This document shows, piece after piece, positions 25,273 through 40,594 of a stretch of DNA of 64,000 nucleotides. A program made the translations under genes and the position numbers. Origin of the DNA: Halichondria panicea (taxonomy: Eukaryota; Porifera; Demospongiae; Suberitida; Halichondriidae). Location: NCBI RefSeq assembly GCF_963675165.1, contig NC_087386.1:298931-362930 (forward strand), given 5' to 3'. A model generated the notes under the pieces. It had not been told where the DNA came from. It worked only from the letters and a program-made list of their open reading frames with translations, and ran no database searches. Numbering within the stretch: the first letter of the stretch is position 1; every line of letters begins with the position of its first letter.

Positions 25273-28200
25273 ATGGCAGAAGGAGGAACTATACAAGCAC
25301 TAACACTGCGCTACAGTTTAACTAACGTTGAGCCAGTTTATGAGGACGAGAAGCTGGTTGTCATCAACACTGGTAGCTATGGCAGGATACTCAAGGTGAT
25401 GGTCAATGGAGCTCTGTGTGCAGCCAAGGAGATACACTACAACATAGCCGTGGGGCCTGGCAACGTGAACGTGGAGCAGTTTACTAGAGAGATAGAACTG
25501 ATGAGTGGAATGCGGCACCCCAACGTGGTCCAGTTCCTAGGAGTGTGCCCATCAGTCCGACCCAACGCCATGTCACCACTACAAGAGGTGAATGTCCCCT
25601 GGCTCATCATGGAGTACCTTCCCTTTGAGTTACACTCAACACTCGAGAAACAACTTCAAATCCCACTGTCTGTGAAAATCGCTATTATGCTCGATATCTC
25701 ACGAGGTTTGTCGTATTTGCACAACAATCGATCGTCCGAGGAAATCATTCATCGTGATCTGAGTGCGCGTAATGTTCTCCTAACCTCGTCCCTCTCCGCC
25801 AAGTTAGCTGATTTTGGTGTCTCAAAACGCCGGGACTACAATGCCACCATGACCAAGAATACGGGCAACCCGTGGTTCATGCCTCCAGAGAACAAGCCTG
25901 GGAGTAATGTCCGCTATAACACTAAGATGGACATCTTCTCCTTTGGCGTGATTTTGCTCTTCATCATCATTGAGAAGTTTCCTGATGAGATCCTATTAGA
26001 CACATACCACAACGATCACGGGAACTTGTTAGCTCGATCAGAAGTGGAACGAAGACAAAAATATTTCGATATTGCCGAGGGATCTCATGACCCCGACACT
26101 TTGACCCTTGTGAACCTGTGCAAAGAATGCCTCGACAACCGACCCGGACATAGACCATCTGCAGAAAATGTATTAAACCATCTGAATCGCTTCCATTTAC
26201 CTGAGGATGCCATGGAAACGGACAAACTTCAGCTCATGATGAGAATGAGACAGCTGGGGAACGAACCACCGCAGTCTCCACGGCAACCACAAGAGGTATG
26301 AATAGTTTTAGTTTCATACAACTGTACAACTATTCAAAACTGTTGTTTTATGTGTCTATAATTATTATACCAAACTCGAAAGATAACACATTATAATAAT
26401 AGTGTACATATCTTTCCCCCCTACACATAGTAACCCTTCCCCCTCTCTCCCATATACAGACAGGACGACGTGAGGAGGTGGCAGCACTGCAGGCTGAACT
26501 AGGCCAGCTCAGGGAACAGCTGGTGAGATACCTACATGTATATGTGTCACTCGTGTGCCCGGAATTGTCCCTAGTGATGGCTAACTCATTTCAACAGCCA
26601 AATTAGTCTCTTTTATAGCCATAACCGACCGGTGTTTGTTTGTCCACCACCGACCTGTGTACTTGTGTATATAGCTAATGGTGTGTAGAAGAGCTACGTG
26701 CTCTAATCGTACTCTCCCCCACCCACACACTCCACCCACTCACGCTAGGATGGACGCACACAGGATGTTGAGAGGGTGGAGGGTCAACTGTCCCAGTTAA
26801 GGGTAAGTTTGTTCTTCACTATAATTACTGTATATGAGTTCCTTGTATGGCTGATGAATGTTGTTTTCAATTTTACTGTAGACTATAACAAAAACATGTA
26901 CATGTATATAATTATACGTACAATTGTGTACATAATAATTATTGGTAACAGTGTGGTTGAACGTCTTTCACCAGCCATAACTTGAGTACCGTTGACCCAA
27001 TGTCAAAAATTTTATGATTTTCTGAAAGCTTAGAAAGAGACCTTTCAAGTGATGTGTTTTAATCCAACATTTCGTTGGAGCCCAAATTTGTAATTTTTCG
27101 GCCTTGGACCATGGGCTATTATTCATGGTATCGCCAAATTGGTAAATACTTTTATCACTCAAAAAAGAAAGTTGATGACACCATTTGAAAGGTCTCTTTC
27201 TAAGCTTTCATAAAATCATAAAATTGTTGAAATTAGATCCACAGAATTCAAGTTATGGCAGCTGAAAGAATCCCCGAACTAAACCAAAGATTGTACACAT
27301 GTCCTGGGGTAGTTGGACATCTTTCAACAGTCATAACTTGAGTACCGTTGATCCAATGTCAAAAAATATATAATTTTCTGAGAGCTGAGAAATAGACCTT
27401 TCAAATGATGTGTTTCAATCCAAAATTTTGTCGGGGCCATATTACGGCCTTGGACCATGCATGGTATGGCCAAATTGGCAAATAATTGTATCGCTCAAAT
27501 ACAAACTTTGATGATACCATTTGAAAGGTCTTTTTCTAAGATTTCAAGAAAATCAGAAAATCATTAATCCACGGATTCCGAAGTACAGTATTTAGTTTGT
27601 ACTTAGCATCGTACCACACCCCCCACACACACACACACACACAGGTGCAAAGAGATGCTGAGCTGCAACGTATGCAAATACAAGCAGAACGGAACCTGGT
27701 ACGTTTACACTGACCTAGTAACTGTGTCTGGACAGAGCTAGCATCAGTGCAAGATCGGGGCAGCTATGACACACTACCACTAACCCCTCCCCCCCACACA
27801 CAGGAGGAGGCCCGCTCTGAGTGCCATAGGTTGGAGGCGGAGCTTGAGTCTAAGGAGGGGCAGCTGGCAGACAAACAGAGAGCTTTGGAGAGGGAGAAGG
27901 AGATCGCTGACAACTACCAGAGGATGATCAACTATGGGGAAAGTGAGAAGGACATGGAGATGGTTACGCTGAGGCAGCAGTTGACCAGACTCAACGAGGA
28001 GATTAGGAGAACTGAAGAAAAGTATACCTACGCTAAGGAAAATGCTCGCAGCTATGCAGTGAGTTCATGGGAACACTACCATACTTTGAGGCTCCCATAA
28101 TTGGGAAACTCTATCACTTGACATGAATTTGTCGGGCCTTTGCCTAAAACTGACCCTTGGTGCAGCTACATGTACTGACCCTTGGAGCAGCTACATGTAC

Positions 28201-28552
28201 TGACCCTTGGAGCAGCTACATGTAACTGTCTCTATTGCACTATAGGAACAGTTGCACAAGTTGGAGAGCAAACCATCAACAACCGAGGAGGCCAGCTTAC
28301 CCCCCCTGGTGAGTGACCCCCCACTGTGCATACATGTAGTGTAGCCAGCTTACCCCCACTGTGGTGTAGCTAGCCAACCCCCCTGGTGAGTGACCCCCCA
28401 CTGTGGTGTAGCTAGCCTACCCCCTGATGAGTGACCCCCCACTGTGTATACAACACTGTGTATACATAGCTACCTTACACAACTTTCATTTATGCATTTT
28501 TATGATATTTTAGTAGCTGTGCACACACACACACACACACACACGCACGCAC

Positions 28553-28596
<44 letters not shown>

Positions 28597-29554
28597 CCAC
28601 CGAGTGGTCTACAGACATCCCTGAGACTCAGCTGCTCCCGACAAGAGGAGCCTTCCCCTCGTGGGCTCCACTCAGCCCACTGTGTCCACTACAAGAACAA
28701 GATCTTATACGGCGGAGGAGAGCAGGCGGCCGAGGCCAACTATCTCAAGAGCATTCTCGCCTTCGACCTTGAGCTCAACAAGTAGGTTCAATAATGTATA
28801 TACTTACTGTGCAACAGCAGGAGCAGTTATTAATGAAGCATAAATATGGCATATAAATATTTATGGAGTGGGGGCACGTGTTTATATGCAAGATAATACA
28901 GTTGTGTACAGTAAGTACACTGCCAGTTTACAAGGTTTCCTAATTGGCCTGTTGTTGTTTTGCTCGCACTTGTTTTGTTTGCTCTTGTCTTGCTTGCTCT
29001 TGTATGGCCTCTTCCTCAGCTCTCTTAGTTTGTTTGACAGCCTCCACAAACTGCTTGAGCTCCTCCATTTCTCCTTGTTGGCCCTCCACTCTTTGCAAAT
29101 AATCCTCTTCTCTTTGACTAAACTGTGCCTCTAGTTCACTCAGCTTCTGCTCCAGCTTCTTCTGTACCTGGAGCATCTCTTGCATTGCCTCCTCTGTCTG
29201 GTGTTGCCCCGAGCGATTAGCTATCTCACTGTCAACTTGTCTCTGTTTCAGCTCTTTCATATCTTTTACGACACTTGCTCCACTTTTCTCTAGTGCCAGC
29301 ATACAGCCCAGGATCACTGCCAGTATGCCCAGTAGGAACATGTTAGGGGACTCTTTAGCTACTGCCATTCTCTCTTTGCTTTCTTTAGATCTGTGCTTTT
29401 GATGGGTGTGTCTGAGATAACCATCTCAGTTGACTAATGATGCATGGTTGTGATTTATGAAAGCTATGAATGTGATTATAAGTATTGTCTAAACATGGAA
29501 ACATTATCACATAACACACACACACGCACACACACACACACACACGCACGCACG

Positions 29555-29594
<40 letters not shown>

Positions 29595-30390
29595 CACACA
29601 CAGGTGGAGTGTGTTCTCTGCTCATCTAAAGCTAATGCACTTTGCACTCTTGGTTGTCGCTGGGGGCAGGCTCCTGATGGTCGGTGGCTATGACGACACA
29701 CGCAACGAGTACACTGACAAAATCTCTGAATTTGTCGAAGGCCAAGGCTGGAGAGAATTCTGTCGTCTGCCAGGAAAACTAGCTAAAACTGCCGTCCTTG
29801 CATATCGAACCTGGCTGATTGTGGCAGGTGGGTGTACAGAGGGAGCCCACTCACTTAGTCAAGTCCACGCTCTGGATCTGGGGCCGGGGGGCAGTAAAGG
29901 ATGGAAATCTCTAGCCCCCCTGCCCGAGAGTTGTCAAGGCTTTCAATGTGCATCTTACATTTCTCAACATCGGACCGACCAGTCTAAGGACGTGGGAGTA
30001 TGGTATCTAACCAGCTGCATTCACGGCTTACAATCGAAGCAACCGACAATGGCTGTATCCGTCCCAGATCTCGTTACCAAGGGGGCAAAGTGGTTGAGAA
30101 TTCCAGATCCCCCTGTTCGATCACCAGCCGTAACCACGTTGAGGGGTCATCTTTTGATTCTGGGGGGTCAAGATGCTAAGAAACAGAACTTGATCAGTAC
30201 CAAAGTGTATATGTATCACCACGGTACCAAGGAATGGCTGAGTGTGGCCGAAGTCAAGAATCCTAGATCACTGTCTACGTGTGTCAGCATGCATACCAAC
30301 CCTGACACTACCAAGTTTATGGTTCTCGGAGGAAAGGACAAGAGGAACAACTACTCCACAACTGTGGAAATATTCAATTGTGTTCCTTAG
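25273..30390 (+). CDS. Kinase / coiled-coil / Kelch fusion protein
   Basis: Exons 25273-26295, 26460-26522, 26749-26802, 27645-27698, 27804-28058, 28246-28308, 28597-28781 and 29604-30390 join in phase to 827 residues. Residues 1-300 form a TKL/tyrosine-kinase-like catalytic domain: glycine loop NTGSYGRILKV, lysine in CAAKEI, HRDLSARN, DFGVSK and a MPPE activation end, so all catalytic residues are present. A charged coiled coil of about 150 residues comes from several short exons. The last 300 residues are Kelch repeats (VAGGRLLMVGGYDD, LLILGGQDAKKQN, MVLGGKDKRNN). Kelch propellers usually bind partners, so the layout suggests a scaffolded signalling kinase. No signal peptide or membrane segment is seen. 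I know no vertebrate orthologue. An extra 5' non-coding exon is possible. Confidence 0.85.
26960..27600. repeat. Two tandem copies of a large palindromic repeat
   Basis: Copies at about 26964-27267 and 27317-27590 each have arms of roughly 90 bp: TCATAACTTGAGTACCGTTG ... GAAAGCTTAGAAAGAGACCT on one side, and AAAGGTCTCTTTCTAAG(C)TTTC ... TTCAAGTTATGGC on the other. The centre contains GCCTTGGACCATG. They lie in a kinase/Kelch intron. A third copy is at 34886-35170 and a fragment at 14400-14530. Confidence 0.8.
28285..28445. repeat. Tandem repeats copying a kinase/Kelch exon end and donor
   Basis: Three degenerate copies of GCTTACCCCCCCTGGTGAGT / ACCCCCCACTGTG follow the exon ending at 28308. 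The first copy is the real exon edge and donor. Confidence 0.75.
28520..28593. repeat. (CA)n microsatellite
   Basis: A CA/CG-interrupted tract ends directly at the acceptor (ACATAG) of the exon starting at 28597. Confidence 0.9.
28940..29368 (-). CDS. Small coiled-coil membrane-anchored protein, nested antisense gene
   Basis: A single-exon frame of 142 residues on the minus strand lies entirely in the kinase/Kelch intron 28782-29603. Residues 10-26 (MFLLGILAVILGCMLAL) form a hydrophobic anchor. The remaining residues 30-142 are Glu/Gln/Lys-rich with strong heptad character and end in EQARQEQTKQVRAKQQQAN. The long low-stop frame and single hydrophobic N-terminal segment argue that it is real. 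I do not recognise a family; similar anchors plus coiled coil occur in small ER or mitochondrial proteins. It could also be a retroposed fragment, but no parent was found in the window. Confidence 0.6.
   Translation of the reverse strand: MAVAKESPNMFLLGILAVILGCMLALEKSGASVVKDMKELKQRQVDSEIANRSGQHQTEEAMQEMLQVQKKLEQKLSELEAQFSQREEDYLQRVEGQQGEMEELKQFVEAVKQTKRAEEEAIQEQARQEQTKQVRAKQQQAN
29513..29603. repeat. (CA)n / (CGCA)n microsatellite
   Basis: A CA tract with CGCA interruptions directly precedes and forms the acceptor of the last kinase/Kelch exon (ACACAG|GTGG at 29604). Confidence 0.9.
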
Positions 30391-30613
30391 AGCTAAATTG
30401 TATAATACTGTCTTGACTATAATAATTATTGTTACGTATATAACAGCTGCATGCCTCTCTCACACTGTGTGTTTTCTTAATCAATAAATCACTTTCTATT
30501 TTCTATTTTATACTTTTTGTATCCGTGTTTGATCAACAACAATAATTCATTAATAATTCAAAGACACATGATTGTTGAGTACATTATGATTATAGAGCAC
30601 AGTAAATAAATTA

Positions 30614-31649
30614 TTATCTAAATCTATCTAGTACATGTTTGTGTGGGGTGGTATTGTTCAAGTCTTTAGTTTCTTCATTTGTTTCCTCCACCTGCATCTT
30701 TCGCTTTAGCTCCTACAGAAAAGTAATATTTAATAGGCCACACAAGTGGTACAACTTACCGTTGCTATGGCGTCTTTACGCCCTCGCTTTTTGTGAAGCT
30801 TCTTAGAGAGGCTACTCCTCCCACGAGTCTTCCTCTTTTCTTTTACACCTCCTCTGCCAGTCGATTCCTATGCATGCATGTATGTGGGTGTAAATACAAT
30901 CACACACAAACAATCATGTGTGTACAGTACACACATCACCTGATACGTATACACATGTACACACATCACCTGACACACACACACATGATCACCTGACACA
31001 CACACATGTACACACATGATCACCTGATACGTATACACATGTACACACATGATCACCTGACTGCCTTCCTCAGTTGGCCCGGGGTTGACTCTACTGATGG
31101 TGTCTGGATCCAACGCTATCAACTCCGAGGGAATCTAGTAGCAAATACACAGTACACATCACTCAGTAAGGGAGAGTTGGGGAAGCTTGTGATTAAAATT
31201 AATCAATCGAAATGTAAACGTTCCTTTACCTTCTCCAGCAGTTGTTTGACTTCCCCCTCTTGTCTCTGCTTCTTTGTCTGATAAGGATTAGCCTCCAGAG
31301 CATCAAAGTTGGCCTCTCCACAACCTATAGAGGTCAACAAGGTCAACAACAGCTGACACACGAGTAGCACCACACTACATAAGGCACACACACACACTGT
31401 ACCTGGGACTATGATACTAGTGAACCCTGAACTGTGGCCAATACCAAGGCAGTCTTCAAATGGGCAGAACTCAACATCATTGACTTCTCCATTGACACTG
31501 TGTGTCATATAGGGGCCTGACTGCTTAACCACGCCCCCTAGTACACCCCTCCACACCTCCACCACACGCCCACGTCCCATAGCTAGCTGTCCTCGTTGGC
31601 TCACAGACAGAGACACTGCAGGACGATACGTCTGATAGGAGTGCAGCTC

Positions 31650-31690
<41 letters not shown>

Positions 31691-33416
31691 GGGGTACAGT
31701 TATACAAAAAATGTACATTGTACAGTATTAAAACACCAACAAAATGACTTAATGTTTGCAGCTGTTCTGTCAGAGAACTCCTAAACACAGATGTACATGT
31801 ACTGCACGACACAGCTGTTGTTGTTGGATTGACTAACTTGTAGTTTCTGATGTCCCATATTTTGAGTCTTGCATCCATACCAGCAGTGGCCATGTACCAT
31901 CCTCCCGTCTCTATGGCAATGGCCGTGAGAGGCGCTTGATGACAGAGCAGCTTGACCAACGATGTGTGCATATTAGGGCTCCACAGCGTCACAGTACCTG
32001 TGTATGTGGGCAGTGTGTGTGGGGGTGGTGGAGTGGGCGGGCCTTACCATTCTGATGTCCAAGATGCACTATTCCATTGTGAGGGTTGTGTGCCATACAT
32101 CGCAGTGATCCCATCTTTGTGCGGTGCTCTGTGATTGGTCGACCAGTCGACGTATCCACGTAGTTCAGATTACCATGGTCACTCTGGGAAGAGAGAAATG
32201 TGCTAAAAATCCAGCAAAAGACGCTATGTATGACAAACTGAGGGACAAACTATGGTCTACTAAAAACCAGTCAGTTTGAAACCACTGAAATGGACTTATT
32301 ACAAGTTATGGGCTTGTAATGTTAGCCACGACACATACAGCAAGGCTTACCGCAGCGACTAGTAGGAAGTGGTAGGGAAGGAAGGCTAACTTGTTGACCT
32401 CCCTAAGAGCTTTGAGACAGTGCAGCTCCATCCCCGAGGTATCATACACATACACGTGTCTCTTCTGGGCCACGGCATACATCATCTCATTGTGCAGAAA
32501 CCTGAGGACATACAGTATTATAGCGGGTATTAATGTTCGCGGTTTTCGATGATTAAGAATAAATTTATACCCATAAATTTAATATTGCTGCATGCATACT
32601 GCAAAAACCTTCCTGAGGGTCATTCTGCAAAAATGTATACCCTCGCAATATACCCGCTATATGGTACTTACAAGTGATGTACTGATACTTACTGGACATC
32701 ACGAACTGTTTCTCGGACATGAAATTCTGCCCCCAGCTTTTTTTCTTTCCATCCAACAGTAGCCAGATGACCTTTCTGACCTCCAAGTAACAGGTGGCTG
32801 GATGATACAATTACTTAATGATCACCATCATTAACAAACACACTGTTACCTTCCATTTCGTGAATAGTTGATACTGTATGGTCCAAAAGTGTCCAACTTC
32901 AAATCAAAGTACTAAAATGACATAATTAACGAGTGATTATAACGAGCAGGGGTCTCCTCACTTGCACACTGCTGGCTAGTGGAACAGCTGCTGCAATGTC
33001 CTCTTGCTTGAAACGATACGTCCTCTCCATTTGCTCAGCCTCCAAATACCTGCAACACAATATACACACATTGACACACAGGAGTTGGGTCGGAGGTAAA
33101 TGAACCCACGAACCCTGGTTCCTCTTGGAGCAGTAGTTCACTCCGAGCAGCCTTCTTAGCCGCTCTCTTATGCTGACCATCGCTCTCTTTGATGAAACGA
33201 CGAAGTTTCTTATCTTTAATATTCTGTGTAATGGTTATAATTATGCATGGTACATGTTGTTTTGGGAATTTTTACCTTTGTTTTTTTGTTTTTGACAAGT
33301 CTGTCGTATTTTGTAACCCTGTCCCGCGTGTCTCTCAGACTGAGGCCGCGCTCTTCCCTCTCCTCCCTCAGAGCAGCCTCCCTCGCCACTCGCTCCTCAC
33401 TCTCCTCTGAAAACAT
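30614..33416 (-). CDS. WDR46: WDR46 / UTP7-like WD-repeat ribosome biogenesis factor
   Basis: Thirteen minus-strand exons (33276-33416, 33114-33223, 32962-33049, 32850-32911, 32693-32797, 32351-32501, 32048-32183, 31838-31997, 31403-31650, 31230-31324, 31057-31134, 30760-30867, 30614-30712) join in phase to 526 residues. WDR46 (yeast Utp7) is a nucleolar small-subunit processome protein. Diagnostic stretches are [54 protein letters not shown] and the BING4-type C-terminal block [15 protein letters not shown] ... [20 protein letters not shown]. The tail is Lys/Arg-rich and ends LDRFR, as in the family. The N-terminus is highly charged ([17 protein letters not shown]). The donor at 33113 (GTTCGT) is unusual but restores the family reading. 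Confidence 0.92.
30930..31062. repeat. Minisatellite copying a WDR46 splice donor
   Basis: On the gene strand about five units contain TCAG|GTGATCATGTGTG with CA/GT-rich spacers. The copy at 31051-31060 is the real exon end and donor. Confidence 0.8.
32519..32668. mobile_element. TIR element of the ATAGCGGGT family
   Basis: Left end TATAGCGGGTATTAATG and right end AATATACCCGCTATATGG bound about 150 bp in a WDR46 intron; internal GTATACCCTCGC-type motifs are shared with the other members. Confidence 0.7.
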
Positions 33417-33763
33417 AGCAACAGAGTCTGTTTCTTGATCTTCTATGTACGTGTAGGTTTCTCTGCAGACTAGTCCACGTGGTTACGGTATTTAATTTCA
33501 ATCTTTCTTATCTCGTTAATTTTAAAAGCCTCGAAAGGCTACTAGCCTCGAAAAAAAAAGCCTCGATTCTCCCTCCTTGCGTCCTGGAATCGAGGCTGTA
33601 AGTAGGCGTGTGCTCAGCTAGCTCAAGAAAATATACACAGTGACTATACTATAGTACTAGTCAATGCAGAGATAGAGTAATTATCTCTGGTCAATGGAAG
33701 TGGTTTCCTATGGATCACAAAGGTACTAGCGTCTCTTGCTCTTGACTGTGTGTATGCTATGAT
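33417..33763. promoter_or_regulatory. Shared upstream region of WDR46 (-) and WDR13 (+)
   Basis: The divergent start codons are 347 bp apart. At about 33524-33600 there is a foldback sequence (AAGCCTCGAAAGGCTACTAG with AGCCTCGATTC...GAATCGAGGCT), which may be a small mobile-element remnant inside the promoter. Confidence 0.55.
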
Positions 33764-36993
<3,230 letters not shown>

Positions 36994-37231
36994 ATCACAT
37001 ACGCTTAATCTCCTAGCTATAATATTACTTTTTGTGTTTAATAGTATGTTTCCTCACAATATTAATGTTATTGAATTGAAAAACCAACAATAACGATGTA
37101 TCACAAAAGTTCTATATTATACTCAAAAATGGCTATTCTTACGTACACTAAAGTTCAAACTTCATGTGCTACAAAAGAGCTAAGAAATCACTTGAAATAC
37201 ACACAATGACAGTACACTAGTGTCTGAACTA

Positions 37232-38367
37232 TCATACAGTCTTTCTGTCAGTCATCACTCGAATAATAGATCCCAGTCCAGCCTCAGCCACGGCCTGTGT
37301 GGGCGGTGGGGTGTGTGGTGTGTGTGTGTGTAGGTACCAATAGCTGTACATACACAATAACACTAATTATTGGTTATAACATTAAGTTTGAAAGGTCAGT
37401 GGTTTAACCATTTTTGAGAAGCTGTGAAAGTACATCCCATTACATGACATGCTTACTTATAATCATAATCAGGTGGGAGGGGATTCATCACGACCCACGA
37501 TACCCAGGCTAGTAGTTACAATACACACCTTCTCGTGCCAGACCAGTAACGTGCCACAAGAATTCTCAGTTGGTTCTGCAAACCCTCGGTAGATGTACTT
37601 CATAAGAATGTCCCTCTGTTCGTTGTCTAGTGAGCTCACAGTCTTGCCAATCTCAGAGGACTTGAACCTTGTCAGAACATCCAGTACCATACTGAAGTTA
37701 CGATCCTGCAGGTCATGTGATACGATCATACAACACTGTAGTACAGATATAATTATAGGCAATTAAGAAATGTGGTGTAAGGATTAGACTGGCTACTGGT
37801 TTTGACCTAAAAAGGTAAAACTGATCACCTAAACAGAAAACACAACAAACATACAAACACTCCAACTGGACACACTGCTATTATGATACCAACTATATCT
37901 ACTACATAGAGCTTCAATCGTGAGTTAATAAGACCACTCACCTTCACGGCCTTGTCTTTGACTCCAAACGGAGGATCTTTCAGTGCTACTTGAAGTGCCC
38001 CTTGAGTATTACCAGTGATCATCAGTCAAGGAAACACACACACACACTGTATATGCTCGAACAATTACTGAGTAGCCGACCTATTATTAAGCAAGCTAGT
38101 GGTTTAATACGTTATTAGTGGCTACGTGTAAGAGATTACTAGACGCACACGCAGCATGAGTAATAGCCTGGCTATATAGGTGTGTGCTAGTAGTATTATT
38201 AGTGGTTGAGGATATGAGGACACGAGGCTCTTGATCTCAGACTCTCTCTGACTGACAGTATCTGTATCACCACTCTCATCTTGAGTATCCTCATCTCTGA
38301 AGTTCTCCTCGTCGAGCTCATCCACATCTACCTTCCTGAAGTCATCCGTACGAGTGTTCTTGGACAT
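37232..38367 (-). CDS. ARPC5: ARPC5, p16 subunit of the Arp2/3 complex
   Basis: Exons 38216-38367, 37942-38014, 37529-37705 and 37232-37294 (minus strand) join in phase to 154 residues, close to the human 151. Family signatures are MSKNTRTDDFRKVDVDELDE at the start, GNTQGALQVALKDPP, ILMKYIYRGF, LLVWHEK and the terminal GSIIRVMTDRKTV. ARPC5 anchors ARPC4 and helps Arp2/3 nucleate branched actin in the cytoplasm. The first intron has no usable GT-AG pair. An AT-AC intron with U12-type donor (ATATCCTC) and branch site (TTTCCTTGAC) gives the exact family sequence across the join. Confidence 0.94.
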
Positions 38368-38752
38368 CCTGTGGCGACTCAGTGAGCTCCTAGTACAGTA
38401 AAGAAAGCTTAGTGTAGTAGAAACTATATAGCTATAGAAGCGCTTGTGATGGTTTTGGACTAATTAAGGGTCACGTGCAAATCACGAAAGAGAAAGAAGA
38501 GTTTTCCTATAGACGACCTTTCCCCTAGTTTCATTTTCTAACCACTAACACCTTTCCCACATTTTTAATTCACATACATGTACATGTAATATACAAAAAT
38601 AAACAGTTGACGGGAATAATTTATAAGGAAGAAGGAAGAAATAGAAATAGAGTACTTGTAAGCAGAATACACAAAAGCAAGTGCACTGTAGTAATACAGA
38701 CTTGTCATAGACACCATCACTGTACATACATAATAAAGAGTTTCCACAAAAA

Positions 38753-40594
38753 TTAGAAGACTCTCTCGTGCATATGTCCTCCAGCGGCCCCTTGGCCCAC
38801 CCCCCTTCCCGAGGGACCTGCCACGCCCCCTACATTACGAGGTCCGGGGTTAGAGTGCATCACAAACATGGAGCTCTTGTAACGACTTAGTTTCTGTGCC
38901 AAGTCCGTCTTCGAGGGCATCGGAAGCTCCCAAAATATATCGTGATTAAGTGCTGCGTCAGCATCTAGTCTTTTCTTGGGGTCTAGTGATAGTAGCTTGT
39001 CGATAAGATCGACTGCAAATGAGTCTTTGATATAATGCCGTAAGCGTTCGCGAATTTTCCTCTTTTGCTCTTTAGGCAGCTCCAATTTTGTGTACAGATC
39101 CAACTTGTCACAGCTTGGCCAGATGTCGGGCGTTATTGACCCACAAAGCTGACAGATGAGAGAGATTTGATGCTGTTCTGTTTCTCCCTGCATGATGGGA
39201 CGTCTGGTCCACATCTCACACATAATGCACCCAGCGCCCCACATATCAATGGGAGGACCGTAATTCCTCTCACCCAGTAAGATCTCCGGGGGTCGATACC
39301 ACAGGGTCACCACTCTGTTCGTATAGCGGGCAGCTCCTTTTAACAAGGCACGAGCAAGTCCAAAATCGGCTAGTTTTAGAATTCCGTCTTTTGTGATGAG
39401 GACGTTTGAAGATTTCATGTCTCTGTGAAGGATCTTGCTGTTGTGGATAAAGTGGAGGGCATTGAATAACTGGCTCATGATCGATTTTATCTCTGCCAAG
39501 GAGAATTTGACATCTTCACAACTGAGGAGGCCGGCTAGATCGTGGGCACAGAATTCAAACACGAGGTAGATGCTCCCTCTCTCTCTGTTGTACGGAGTCG
39601 CTGTAACGAGAGAGAGAGATATCGTATACAGCGGGTTTATATTGAGGGTATAAACTTTCGCGGAAAGGCCACTAGAAAGGTTTTCAAAGATTTAATTCTC
39701 ACAAAATAGCAGATCTTTTGGCATGCATGTGATATTAAATGTACGGTACCAGTAATCATAATTTGTGATGCCATTTCCACTGATACAAACTACCAATGGT
39801 ACTACATTACCTTTGGTCCTACAGATCTCAATAAGGGACACGATGTTCTCATGGTCGAGTAGTTGCAGTATCCGTATCTCCCTCAGTGCAGTCATGGGGA
39901 ACTGCACAGTGTGTGACAATGAATGAAATGTCACCTTATTGAAACAATAGGCTGTTATGACACTTAAGACTACCTACACAAAACAAATTGAGTGGTGCTG
40001 CATGCTTATGGGTAAAATAATATAGAAATGTCGCATAGTTAGAGTGCCGCCTTTAATTGAGATGTTACGGTACTGTGACCACGACTCACCCCTTCAGTCT
40101 CGTTCTCCATCCGTACTTTCTTAAGAGCTACCAGTGCATTCGTCTTCCTATTGCGAGCCTTAAACACCTCCCTAATAGTGAAGAAGACATTGTTACTGAT
40201 CATACAGGATTCTAGAGTACTGCCATGAACGTGAACGTGAACAGGTCGCTGTACTATTGATTCAAGCACGCCATCTTGTATCTCTATCAGAAAGCTCCTA
40301 AATGCATCCGTCCTAGTTTAATTTATGGGCAGTCAACGTTGTGTGGGTGTGTGTGTGCGTGTGCATGTGTGGGTGTGGGTGTGTGTGTGCGTGTGCATGT
40401 GTGGGTGTGTGTGTGCTCTTTGTGAGGGTGTGTATGTGTACGTGTGTGATTGGAACTCACCCAAAAGTGCCCTGGCCAACTTTGGCCAACCGCTCATACT
40501 TTCCAATCTCTGGACAGAAGGGGAAGTTGATGGCAGAGGATTTCATGGGTCCCCCAGAGCTCGCCTGACTAGAGGTAGTGCCTGAAGCACTCAT
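38753..40594 (-). CDS. CDK9: CDK9, P-TEFb kinase
   Basis: Exons 40461-40594, 40090-40171, 39811-39901 and 38753-39600 (minus strand) join in phase to 384 residues. CDK9 with cyclin T phosphorylates the RNA polymerase II tail and negative elongation factors to release paused polymerase. Features seen are the glycine loop KVGQGTFGEVFKAR, catalytic lysine in VALKKV, the PITALRE-like helix FPMTALREIRIL, HRDMKSSNVL, DFGLAR, the T-loop YTNRVVTLWYRPPE, NYGPPIDMWGAGCIM and the C-terminal RVF ending. The start is the only upstream ATG in frame. It is head-to-head with the Roc-COR-Death gene, 108 bp between start codons. A damaged copy lies at 53669-54844. Confidence 0.95.
39625..39755. repeat. Remnant of an ATAGCGGGT-family element in a CDK9 intron
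   Basis: It contains ATACAGCGGGTTTATATTGA and GGGTATAAACTTTCGCGGAA, matching 53886-54067 in the duplicated copy. The right end present in copy B (TATACTCGCTATACGGTACC) is lost here. Confidence 0.6.

Noticed and set aside
29385-29701. Open frames over the CA/CGCA microsatellite
   Set aside because: They are low-complexity His-Thr or Cys-Val strings caused by the dinucleotide repeat, not genes.
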